A DNA stretch of 64,000 bases from Nocardia mexicana NBRC 108244 (GTDB taxonomy: Bacteria; Actinomycetota; Actinomycetes; Mycobacteriales; Mycobacteriaceae): the NCBI RefSeq assembly GCF_001613165.1, contig NZ_BDBV01000044.1, positions 1 to 64,000 on the forward strand, read 5' to 3'. Shown here piece by piece: positions 6,874 to 14,608 of this stretch. The translations under genes were made by a program, and so were the position numbers. Below the pieces are notes generated by a model. It made no database searches. It saw only the letters and a list, made by a program, of their open reading frames with translations, and had not been told where the DNA came from. How positions within the stretch are numbered: the stretch's first letter is position 1; each line of letters starts with the position of its first letter.

Positions 6874-7785
6874 GTGACCAGTCCGGATTCGGCCCGGCAA
6901 ACCGTTGCGATTCGAGTACGACTCGATATCGCCTACGACGGCACCGATTTCACCGGCTGGGCGCGGCAGCCGGGCCTGCGCACGGTGCAGGGCGTGCTCG
7001 AGGAGACGCTGAGCAAGGTGCTGCGCGAGCCGATCCAGCTCACGGTCGCCGGGCGCACCGACTCCGGGGTGCACGCCGAGGGGCAGGTCGCCCACTTCGA
7101 CACCGCCGCGCAATTCGACGGGCCCAAGCTCGTCCACCGCCTGGCCCGCTTCCTGCCGAAAGACGTGCGGGTCACCGGCATCCGCGTCGCCCCACCCGAA
7201 TTCGACGCCCGCTTCTCCGCGATCCGCCGCCACTACGCGTACCGGCTGACCACGGCGCCCTACGGTGCCGATCCGCTGCGGGCACGCAGTGTGGTGCCGT
7301 GCCGCGCGGTCGATCTGGACGCGATGCGGGAGGCGTCGCGCAGACTGCTCGGGCTGCACGATTTCGCGGCCTTCTGCCGCCGCCGCGAAGGCGCGACGAC
7401 TGTCCGCGAACTGCAGCGGTTCGACTGGGTCGCATCGGCCGATCACGTCGTGGACGACGAGTCCGGCGGGCCCGACGGGCATTCGGCTCCCGACCGCGGC
7501 CAACTGCTGACGGCCTATGTCAGTGCGGACGCGTTCTGCTGGTCCATGGTCCGCAGCTTGGTCGGTGCGGTGCTGGCGGTCGGGGAGGGCCGACGCACCC
7601 CCGACTGGGTAGCCGGGCTCCTCGCCGAGCGCGAGCGGTCCAGCTCGGTCACCGTCGCCCCCGCGCACGGCCTGAGCCTCATCGCCGTCGACTACCCCGC
7701 CGACGCCGACCTCGCCGACCGCAACGCCCAAACCCGCGAAACCCGCACCCTCCTCCCCACGGACCCAGGTTGCTGCGGCACCTAA
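6874..7785 (+). CDS. truA: tRNA pseudouridine(38-40) synthase
   Basis: The protein converts U38-U40 of the tRNA anticodon arm to pseudouridine. The N-terminal RVRLDIAYDGTDFTGWARQP and the catalytic motif GRTDSGVHAEGQVAHFD (nucleophile Asp in RTD) are present, and the C-terminal half has SFCWSMVR-like DAFCWSMVRSLVGA. I prefer GTG 6874 (303 residues) because AGGAG lies 6 bp upstream. ATG 6868 abuts the RBS, and the ATG at 6811 would put a terminator hairpin inside the gene. truA after rplQ is the usual order in Mycobacteriales. Confidence 0.93.
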   Translation: MTSPDSARQTVAIRVRLDIAYDGTDFTGWARQPGLRTVQGVLEETLSKVLREPIQLTVAGRTDSGVHAEGQVAHFDTAAQFDGPKLVHRLARFLPKDVRVTGIRVAPPEFDARFSAIRRHYAYRLTTAPYGADPLRARSVVPCRAVDLDAMREASRRLLGLHDFAAFCRRREGATTVRELQRFDWVASADHVVDDESGGPDGHSAPDRGQLLTAYVSADAFCWSMVRSLVGAVLAVGEGRRTPDWVAGLLAERERSSSVTVAPAHGLSLIAVDYPADADLADRNAQTRETRTLLPTDPGCCGT

Positions 7786-7895
7786 ACCGGTCGCCGAATA
7801 CCGGGAAGTTTCCGTGGCATCGGCCCAGGAAGGGGTCACGGAGAGTTCCCACTCGGCGACACTGCGCGAGTTGGTGACGGGACGGGCGGGCGCGG

Positions 7896-8792
7896 ATGGC
7901 AGACTCGGGCCACATGAGTCCGGTGAGTCGTGGCCGTAAGGGCAAGAACAAGAAGCAGCAGGTCCGCGAGGCCGAGTCGGTCGCGTCTCCGGAGCTCGGT
8001 GCGCTCGATCTCGACGCGGTCGACGTCGGCATCGACCGCAGCGGATTCGAGGGGATGATCGACGATATCGAGGCCACCATCGCGCGGCTCGCCGACGTGG
8101 ACGACCCGGTGGATGGGGAGTATCTGGCGGCCTCGCTACTGGCCGCGACGTACGGCACCCCGGAGTACGACGAGCCGTTCGCCAGCATGTTCATCGAGGA
8201 GGCCTTGCGCCAGGCCGGGCCCGGCGGGGTGGCCTTCCTGCAGTGCATCGCCGCGCTGACCCCCGAGCCGTCGCGTACGGCGGCGCTGGAGGCGGCGGAC
8301 CGTCTGGCCGCGACCGGGGTCGAGGCCCCGGCCTGGGTGGCCGAACTCGCGCGGCCGGTCACCGCGGGCGAGTATCTGCGCTGGACGACGGCGGACGGGC
8401 AGGGATCGGTGCTGTACGGCAGCTTCGAGCGGGCCGGACGTGCGGACGGGGTCCTGCTTTTCATCGATGACGAGGACTGCGGCGCCGCCAACGACCTGGC
8501 CCCGTTCATCGGCGAGGGCCTGGCCGAGGCGCGCCGCCTGACCGACGAACGCGAGTCCTCCTCCGGCGAGCCCATCGCGGCCGACGAATTCCGGTGGCAG
8601 GTCGAGGCGGCATTGGCCGCGCGGGCCCTGCACGAGCGAGCCGCGCTCGAGCTGGGCATCGAGCCGGAGGAGCCCGAGGACGAGGACGACGTACCGCACG
8701 AGGTGACGGATGTAGTCCTGCGGGCCCGACTACGTACGCTCCCGATGTCCGCGAAACCCCTTCCGGTGCATGTACATCCGGGGGTTTCCTGA
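7896..8792 (+). CDS. Conserved hypothetical protein
   Basis: A 298-residue soluble protein with no recognised catalytic motif. A basic N-terminal stretch (SRGRKGKNKKQQ) is followed by a largely helical, Ala/Glu/Asp-rich body, and an acidic segment EPEEPEDEDD near the C-terminus. No signal peptide or membrane segment is visible. The start is uncertain: ATG 7896 has a GGGACGGGCGGG leader, ATG 7914 is also possible. It stands alone between truA and the luciferase-like gene, 110 bp after truA. Confidence 0.7.
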   Translation: MADSGHMSPVSRGRKGKNKKQQVREAESVASPELGALDLDAVDVGIDRSGFEGMIDDIEATIARLADVDDPVDGEYLAASLLAATYGTPEYDEPFASMFIEEALRQAGPGGVAFLQCIAALTPEPSRTAALEAADRLAATGVEAPAWVAELARPVTAGEYLRWTTADGQGSVLYGSFERAGRADGVLLFIDDEDCGAANDLAPFIGEGLAEARRLTDERESSSGEPIAADEFRWQVEAALAARALHERAALELGIEPEEPEDEDDVPHEVTDVVLRARLRTLPMSAKPLPVHVHPGVS

Positions 8793-8871
8793 GTAACCAC
8801 CTCGTATTCCCGGCACGCCGGATCTCGTCGAAGGCGGAATACTCGTCGCGAGAGTCTGGTTCGCTTGGGAT

Positions 8872-9705
8872 ATGACGATTCAGGGACTTGGACGATTCGG
8901 GGTATGGCGCTACTACTCGGGTTTCACGCCGGAGGACGCGCGCGAGCTGGAAGGCCTCGGGTACAGCACGCTGTGGCTGGGCGCCTCGCCCGGCGCCGAC
9001 CTGCCCGTGGTGGAGTCTCTGCTGGAGGCGACCGAAACGCAGCTCGTGGGCACCAGCATCGTCAATATCTGGTCGTCCCCGGCCAAACAGGTGGCCGAGT
9101 CGTTCCATCGCATCGAGGCGCGCTTCCCCGGCCGCTTCATTCTGGGCGTGGGTGCGGGGCACCCCGAGCACGACCAGGTCTATCGCAAGCCCTATGACGC
9201 GCTGGTCGAGTACCTGGACGAGCTCGACGAGGCGGGCGTGCCGAAGGAGCGTCGCGCCCTGGCCGCCCTCGGCCCGCGCGTGCTGGAGCTGGCTCGCGAC
9301 CGTACCGCGGGCGCGCTGCCGTATCTCACCATTCCGGAACACACCCGCCAGGCCCGGGAGATCGAGGGCACCGGTGCTCTGCTCGTCGCCGAGAACAAGG
9401 TCACGCTGGACACCGATGTCGACCGCGCCCGCACCACCGGCCGCGGCAGTGTGGGGTTCTACCTGGACCTGAAGAACTACGTGTCGAACCTGCGCCGCCT
9501 CGGCTTCTCCGAGGAGGACGTGACCAAGCCCGGCAGCGACCGCCTGATCGACGCTCTCGCCCTGCACGGCACCGCCGACGAGGTCGCCGACGGCCTGGTC
9601 GCCCACCTCACCGCGGGAGCCGACCAGATCGCCGTCCAGGTCTTGGACCAGGACTACATGGCCACCCTGCGCGCCCTCGCCCCCGCCCTGGCCGCACGCG
9701 TCTGA
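8872..9705 (+). CDS. LLM-class F420-dependent oxidoreductase (TIGR03620-like)
   Basis: A 277-residue luciferase-like TIM-barrel protein. GRFGVWRYYSGFTPEDAREL at the start and ESFHRIEARFPGRFILGVGA in the middle match the actinobacterial TIGR03620 branch, which is predicted to use coenzyme F420. The C-terminal half includes RGSVGFYLDLKNYVSNLRRL. The substrate is unknown. It is a single gene, convergent with csoR, separated by a perfect hairpin. Confidence 0.85.
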   Translation: MTIQGLGRFGVWRYYSGFTPEDARELEGLGYSTLWLGASPGADLPVVESLLEATETQLVGTSIVNIWSSPAKQVAESFHRIEARFPGRFILGVGAGHPEHDQVYRKPYDALVEYLDELDEAGVPKERRALAALGPRVLELARDRTAGALPYLTIPEHTRQAREIEGTGALLVAENKVTLDTDVDRARTTGRGSVGFYLDLKNYVSNLRRLGFSEEDVTKPGSDRLIDALALHGTADEVADGLVAHLTAGADQIAVQVLDQDYMATLRALAPALAARV

Positions 9706-9743
9706 GACCGGCACCGGCCGACGTCGCACCCCGCACATCTTCA

Positions 9744-9774
9744 CGCACCCCGTGCGGCACATGCACGGGGTGCG
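9744..9774. terminator. Bidirectional hairpin between convergent genes
   Basis: A perfect 12-bp inverted repeat CGCACCCCGTGC/GCACGGGGTGCG with a 7-nt loop, 39 bp after the oxidoreductase stop and 50 bp from the csoR stop. No T-run on either side. Confidence 0.6.
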
Positions 9775-9824
9775 CGAGTGGGCGCGGGGTGCGTGGAGTG
9801 GCGGAAGCTACCGGGGCGCGCGCC

Positions 9825-10157
9825 TCAGGAGCGCACCAGGCGGGCGATGGCGTCGGTGGCCTCCTTGATCTTGGCCTCGGCTTCCGGGCCGCCCTTGACC
9901 GCCGCGTCGACCACGCAGTGGCTGATGTGGTCCTCGAGCAGGCCCATCGCGACCGCCTGCAGGGCCTTCGTCATCGCCGACACCTGGGTCAGGATGTCGA
10001 TGCAGTACTTTTCCTCTTCGACCATGCGCTGCAGCCCGCGGGACTGTCCCTCGATGCGGCGCAGCCGCTTGAGGTAGTCCTCCTTGGCGGTGATGTAGCC
10101 GTGCGTGGCGTGATCATGGCAGGGTTGTTCCACCGTCGTGGTCTGGTCCTCTGTCAC
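9825..10157 (-). CDS. csoR: CsoR/RcnR-family metal-sensing repressor (copper type)
   Basis: A 110-residue DUF156 protein: YLKRLRRIEGQSRGLQRMV helix, then C52, H77 and C81. Their spacing (25 and 4) equals that of the Cu(I) ligands C36-H61-C65 in M. tuberculosis CsoR, so copper sensing is expected. An extra His/Cys segment (CHDHATH) near the N-terminus may add metal affinity. I chose GTG 10157, which has GAGGGAG 6 bp upstream; ATG 10181 lacks a spaced RBS. A CsoR-type operator lies immediately upstream, implying autoregulation. No copper ATPase or chaperone is linked in this window. Confidence 0.88.
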   Translation of the reverse strand: MTEDQTTTVEQPCHDHATHGYITAKEDYLKRLRRIEGQSRGLQRMVEEEKYCIDILTQVSAMTKALQAVAMGLLEDHISHCVVDAAVKGGPEAEAKIKEATDAIARLVRS

Positions 10158-10189
10158 CGGCTGCTCCCTCACTCCCACCATTGCTTAAA

Positions 10190-10204
10190 TACCCCCCTAG
10201 GGTA
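10190..10204. promoter_or_regulatory. CsoR-type operator
   Basis: TACCCCCCTAGGGTA, part of ATACCCCCCTAGGGTAC, matches the known GC-rich CsoR operator pattern (ATACCCC...GGGGTAT). It lies in the region between csoR and the divergent MTA phosphorylase gene and could affect both. Confidence 0.65.
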
Positions 10205-10281
10205 CACGGCCGCGGCGGTCTTGTCAGGGGGCGGAGGGTGGGGCGGTGTGGTGCCCGCCGAGGTGCGCGAGAATCGGGGGC

Positions 10282-11091
10282 ATGAGTTCGGTTCCCCGGC
10301 CCGCGCTGGCCATCATCGGCGGCAGCGGCTTCTACGACTTCTTCGGTGACGACGCGACCACGCTCGATATCGAGACGCCCTACGGTGCGCCGAGCGCGCC
10401 GATCACCGTCGGAGAGGTCGAGGGGCGGCAGGTGGCCTTCCTGCCGCGGCACGGCCGCAAGCACGAGTACTCGCCGCATACCGTGCCGTATCAGGCGAAC
10501 ATGTGGGCACTGCGCTCGATCGGGGTGCGACGGATCTTCGCGCCGTGCGCGGTCGGCAGCCTGCGCGCCGACTGGGGGCCGGGAACGGTGGCGGTGCCGG
10601 ACCAACTGGTGGACCGGACCTCCGGCCGGGCGCAGACCTTCTTCGACAACGGGGGCGTCCACGTTTCCTTCGCCGATCCGTACTGCGACGAGCTGCGTAC
10701 GGCGGCAACGCAATCCGCTGTGGATGAGCTGTCCATGAAGGCCGCGGGGACGATGGTCGTGGTGCAGGGGCCGCGATTCTCCACCCGCGCGGAGAGCCGC
10801 TGGTTCGCCGCGCAGGGCTGGGAGCTGGTGAACATGACCGGGTATCCCGAGGCCGTACTCGCTCGCGAGCTCGAGATGTGCTATGCCGCAATCGCTTTGG
10901 TCACCGATCTGGATGCCGGGCTGGAGGCCGGTGAGGGCGTCAGCGCCGCGGCGGTGTTCGCGGAGTTCGAACGGAATCTGGTGCCGTTCAAGAAGCTTGT
11001 CCGGCAGGCGGTGTCGACGGTGGACGGTACCGGTACCTGTGATCGCTGCCGTGTCCATGCCGGGGTGTCGCTGCCGTTCGAACTACCCTGA
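10282..11091 (+). CDS. mtnP: S-methyl-5'-thioadenosine phosphorylase (PNP family)
   Basis: A 269-residue enzyme of methionine salvage: methylthioadenosine + phosphate gives adenine + methylthioribose-1-phosphate. Visible features are IIGGSGFYDFF, the phosphate/ribose loop LPRHGRKHEYSPHTVPYQAN, NMTGYPEAVLARE, and LVTDLDAG, whose aspartates in this family favour 6-aminopurines. The start ATG 10282 follows ATCGGGGG; longer frames from 10246 lack an RBS. The C-terminus holds CDRC plus His (TCDRCRVHAG), typical of the actinobacterial form. Confidence 0.9.
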   Translation: MSSVPRPALAIIGGSGFYDFFGDDATTLDIETPYGAPSAPITVGEVEGRQVAFLPRHGRKHEYSPHTVPYQANMWALRSIGVRRIFAPCAVGSLRADWGPGTVAVPDQLVDRTSGRAQTFFDNGGVHVSFADPYCDELRTAATQSAVDELSMKAAGTMVVVQGPRFSTRAESRWFAAQGWELVNMTGYPEAVLARELEMCYAAIALVTDLDAGLEAGEGVSAAAVFAEFERNLVPFKKLVRQAVSTVDGTGTCDRCRVHAGVSLPFELP

Positions 11092-11145
11092 GCCCATGGG
11101 CAGACGGGCGGTGGCGACGAGCTCGGTGACCGAGGGGGCGGCCGC

Positions 11146-12768
11146 ATGCGCGTACTGCTGACCGGTGCGGCCGGATTCGTCGGGTCGCACGTCCATCGAG
11201 CGCTGAGCGCCGCGGGGCATGACGTGGTGGCGATCGATGCCCTGCTGGAGGCGGTGCACGGCGCCGATCCGCAACCTCCCGAAGGGGTTTCGCCGGTCGA
11301 CATCCGCGATCCGGATGCCCTGGAGCCGATGCTGCGCGGCATCGACGTCGTCTGCCACCTGGCCGCCTCCGTCCCGGCCGGTTCGGTGGCGCCCGCCGCC
11401 GCGCCGGTCCAGGGCGCCGAACCACACCGCGACGGGACCATTGCCGCCGCGCCGCCGACTGCCGCGCCGGTTCGAGTCGACGGTCCGCCCGCGGTCACCA
11501 CTCCCGACGAATCGGAGCCGGGCATTGCCGATTCGGGAATTGTCCAGGTGGACAGGCCCGGTCGGGTGCCGGATTCGACCGAGTCGGGCAAGGAACGCGC
11601 GGACGTGATCGCGCCCGGCGCGGCACCGGATCCGACGCCTTCGGGGCAAGACGCCGTCGATTCCGCAGCAGCACAGATGCCCCCGCCCGACGCCGCCGAA
11701 ACGTCGAGTGGTGGGGACCCTATCGAGGGCCCGGACACGCGCCCGGTGGGGCGGCCCGCGAGCGGTGAGGGTCGCCGAGGCGGCCCGCATGCGGCGCATC
11801 CGCTGACCGGTCCGACGACGCGCCCGGTGGCCGGTCCGGCCGCGGGCGCTCCTCGGTCGTCGGCGCACCCCACCGGACTGGGCCGTCCGGAACGGTCACC
11901 TCGGGCGGACGGTGGCCAGCCACCGGCCGAGCGTTCTACCGCGGTGCGGCCGGACGGACCCACCATGCGCGGCGCACCGGTTTTCGCCGCGCACAACGAC
12001 TTCGGGACCGCCGTCCTCCTGGCGGCAATGGAGCGAGCCGGGGTGCGCAGGCTGGTGCTGGGGTCGTCGGTCTCGGTGTACGGCGAGGGGCGCTACCGCA
12101 CGCCGCGCAGCGGGCCGTACTTCCCCGGCATGCGCCGCCGGGCCGATCTGGATCGCGGCATGTTCGATCACCTGGCGCCGCGCACCGGTGAGATCCTGAC
12201 CTGGGAACCGGTCGGCGAGGATGCGCCGCTGCGCCCCCGAACCGCCTATGCGGCAAGCAAACTGGCCCAGGAGAACTACGCGCTGGCCTGGGGCGCGACG
12301 ACCGGCGGCGCGGTGACCGTGCTGCGCTACCACCACGTCTACGGCGACCCGGTCGGCGGCGGCGCCGCACTGGCGGCGCACTCCGGTGTGGCCGCCCGCT
12401 TCCGCACCGAACTGGACGCGGGGCGGGCCCCGTTCGTCTTCGAAGACGGCGGCCAGATCAGGGATTTCGTACACGTGCGCGATGTCGCCGCCGCCACAGT
12501 CGCCGCCGTGCAGCGCCCGCTACCGGGCTTCGTACCGCTGAACATCGCCTCCGGCCACCCGATCACCCTGTGGGAGGTGGCCTCGATCATGTCTCGCGCC
12601 CGCGGCGGACCGCCCCCGGTGGTCAGCGGCCAATACCGGGTCGCCGACGTCCGCCACATCGCCGCCCACACCGAACGCGCCCGCCGCGCACTGAATTTCG
12701 CCCCCGCCATAGCCCCCACCCAGGGCCTGGCCGACTACGCCAAGGGCCCCGAAGCCACCAGCCCCTGA
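11146..12768 (+). CDS. NAD-dependent epimerase/dehydratase with a large disordered insertion
   Basis: A 540-residue extended short-chain dehydrogenase. The Rossmann start MRVLLTGAAGFVGSHV and VCHLAAS (~69-75) are normal, but the next conserved segment (NDFGTAVLLAAMERAGVRRL) begins only at ~284. About 200 residues of Pro/Ala/Gly/Asp-rich low-complexity sequence (~77-278) replace the usual short loop. After it the fold resumes: SSVSVYGE, the catalytic YAASK pair (Y368, K372) and RDFVHVRDVAAAT. The frame is unbroken, so this is a real insertion, not a frameshift. RBS GAGGGGGCG. The sugar-nucleotide or other substrate is unknown. Confidence 0.85.
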   Translation: MRVLLTGAAGFVGSHVHRALSAAGHDVVAIDALLEAVHGADPQPPEGVSPVDIRDPDALEPMLRGIDVVCHLAASVPAGSVAPAAAPVQGAEPHRDGTIAAAPPTAAPVRVDGPPAVTTPDESEPGIADSGIVQVDRPGRVPDSTESGKERADVIAPGAAPDPTPSGQDAVDSAAAQMPPPDAAETSSGGDPIEGPDTRPVGRPASGEGRRGGPHAAHPLTGPTTRPVAGPAAGAPRSSAHPTGLGRPERSPRADGGQPPAERSTAVRPDGPTMRGAPVFAAHNDFGTAVLLAAMERAGVRRLVLGSSVSVYGEGRYRTPRSGPYFPGMRRRADLDRGMFDHLAPRTGEILTWEPVGEDAPLRPRTAYAASKLAQENYALAWGATTGGAVTVLRYHHVYGDPVGGGAALAAHSGVAARFRTELDAGRAPFVFEDGGQIRDFVHVRDVAAATVAAVQRPLPGFVPLNIASGHPITLWEVASIMSRARGGPPPVVSGQYRVADVRHIAAHTERARRALNFAPAIAPTQGLADYAKGPEATSP

Positions 12769-12820
12769 GCAGCGGTCGGCAGGTCCCCGGCCCGGTGCTG
12801 GTCGTAGATCGCGGCGGTTG

Positions 12821-13813
12821 TCAGTTTCCCTGGTCCGATGCCGGTCGCAGATCGATGCGGATCAGGGCGAACTGGGGTGGTCCGGCGTCGGGTGGGCCGA
12901 AGGGGAGCGGTGATACCTCGACGTCGGTGGTCAGCCAATCGCCGTCGGTTGCGGCCAGGCGGAGCTGGGGGATTGTGCAGACCGGTATGCCCGCCAGGAT
13001 GTCCTTGCGTGCGGCCAGGATTCGTTCCCGATCGTCGGGGTGGGGCAGGGTGCGCTCGTCGGTGTCCCCGGACCACCGCAGGCCCGGTATCGGATCACTG
13101 ATCCACCGGATCAGGCGGACCCGCGCGGTGTCGACCACCGCCAGGTAGAGCCCGGGATTGGTGCTGACCAGCGTGTCCACCGTCGCCGCCTCGAACGATT
13201 TCCCCTGCGGCGGAACGCTTTCGGTCACGTCCGCGAGCAACCCGCGCCAGCGGTGCGGATCGTCGTCGGCGTTGCGGGCCGCGATGAGCAGGGTGCGCAG
13301 ACCCACCGGGGTGCGCACGGTGCAGGTGCCCGACCAGCGCGACCCCGGCTCGGCCTTGGCGACGGTGGCCACCAGGTCCAGCGCGCCGTCGAAACGTTCC
13401 ATGTGCTCGAAGGATTCGGCTCCCGTCCAGACCGAGCGGCCGCGGTCGAAGGCCGGTCCCAGCCCGGCCGAGAGCACCTCGGTGCGGCGGGTGCGCGCGT
13501 CCATCAGGAACGGCGCCACCGGCGGTCGCGGCGCATCTCCGCCCGCCCGGAACTGCACGCCGTACACGCAGCCGTCCGGCCCCACGAGGGGAACCGCCCG
13601 CGCGGGCTGCTGCGACCACGAATGCCGGGATCTCGGCAGCTCGCGTTCCACCGTCCGGCCGGTGCTGCGCGCGGCGGCAACGATCGGCAACAGTCGCGCG
13701 GGAACGGTGCGCGCCAACGATTTCCACTGCCGCGGCGCGGTACCGGCCGCCAGCACCGACCAGGTCTCGGGACCGGCGAGCGTCTCGATCAGCAGCCATT
13801 CGCCGACGTTCAT
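12821..13813 (-). CDS. DUF5593/PAS-like domain protein
   Basis: A 330-residue soluble protein starting MNVGEWLLIETLAGPETWSV, which resembles the actinobacterial DUF5593 family. The C-terminal half (ISDPIPGLRWSGDTDERTLP, RERILAARKDILAG) looks PAS/GAF-like, suggesting a ligand-sensing role. No output domain such as HTH or kinase is seen. ATG 13813 is chosen because AGGGGG lies 8 bp upstream; GTG 13819 is too close to it. Family assignment is from memory of the N-terminal pattern. Confidence 0.65.
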   Translation of the reverse strand: MNVGEWLLIETLAGPETWSVLAAGTAPRQWKSLARTVPARLLPIVAAARSTGRTVERELPRSRHSWSQQPARAVPLVGPDGCVYGVQFRAGGDAPRPPVAPFLMDARTRRTEVLSAGLGPAFDRGRSVWTGAESFEHMERFDGALDLVATVAKAEPGSRWSGTCTVRTPVGLRTLLIAARNADDDPHRWRGLLADVTESVPPQGKSFEAATVDTLVSTNPGLYLAVVDTARVRLIRWISDPIPGLRWSGDTDERTLPHPDDRERILAARKDILAGIPVCTIPQLRLAATDGDWLTTDVEVSPLPFGPPDAGPPQFALIRIDLRPASDQGN

Positions 13814-13965
13814 CGCCACATCCCCCTCTCCGAGTTCGCCGGTTTCCTGCTCTGCGGTGATAGCCAGCGAATATCGTGCACCATCCGCGGCCGGTCCGGT
13901 GCCGGGGCGGCGATATCCGCGCCTGGCGTCGGCACGGCCGGGCGCGCCGCGGATAGGATCCCGGC

Positions 13966-14526
13966 ATGGACACCCCGCTGCGCCTCGAGGTCATCGTCGC
14001 CAGCGTGCGACCGGAACGGTTCGCGCCCGTCGTCGCCGACTGGTTCCTGCGCACCGCGCGGGCCTACCCCGAATTCGATATCGGGGTCATCGATCTCATG
14101 GACACCCCGCTGCCCACCGACCTGTCGCCGACGCTCCAGGCCCGCGCCTATCGCGAACGGCTCGCGGCCGCAGACGCTTTCGTCGTCGTCACCTCCGAGT
14201 ACAACCACGGCTACCCGGCCTCGCTCAAGACCGCCCTGGACACCGCGAAGCACGAGTGGCGGGCCAAGCCCATCGGTTTCGTCGGTTACGGCGGACTGTC
14301 CGGTGGTCTGCGCGCCATCGAACAGTTGCGTCAGGTGGTCGCCGAGATCCATATGGTCTCGATCCGCGAATCCGTCAGTTTCCACGAGGCCAAGCGCAAA
14401 TTCGACACCGCCGGGAACACCGAGGACGGCGCCGCGAAGGACGCCGCCCAACGCCTGCTCCGACAGCTGTCCTGGTGGGCCCGCCACCTGCGCACCGCGC
14501 GAGCCGCCGATCCGTATCCCGGATGA
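13966..14526 (+). CDS. NAD(P)H-dependent FMN reductase (flavodoxin-like fold)
   Basis: A 186-residue protein of the NADPH-dependent FMN reductase family. It begins LEVIVASVRPERFAPVVADW and carries the flavin-binding TSEYNHGYPASLKTALD and GFVGYGGLSGGLRAIEQLR loops. It would supply reduced flavin or act as a quinone/azo reductase; the partner is not evident. It is convergent with eccE, with a long hairpin between them. Confidence 0.88.
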   Translation: MDTPLRLEVIVASVRPERFAPVVADWFLRTARAYPEFDIGVIDLMDTPLPTDLSPTLQARAYRERLAAADAFVVVTSEYNHGYPASLKTALDTAKHEWRAKPIGFVGYGGLSGGLRAIEQLRQVVAEIHMVSIRESVSFHEAKRKFDTAGNTEDGAAKDAAQRLLRQLSWWARHLRTARAADPYPG

Positions 14527-14527
14527 C

Positions 14528-14608
14528 ATCCGGCCTGGCCGGTCACATTTCGCGTCGACGGGGCAGTAGCTGCCGTCTCGAGGCGAAACGTGACCGCGTA
14601 GGCCGGAT
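14528..14608. terminator. Long nested hairpin between convergent genes
   Basis: The outer arms ATCCGGCCT/AGGCCGGAT (14528-14536 and 14600-14608), inner arms GGTCACATTTCGC/GCGAAACGTGACC (two mismatches) and a central CAG-TAG-CTG pair give a fold of about 81 nt filling the whole intergenic region. It begins 2 bp after one stop and ends directly at the eccE stop. It probably terminates both genes and may be a dispersed REP/MITE-like unit. Confidence 0.55.
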
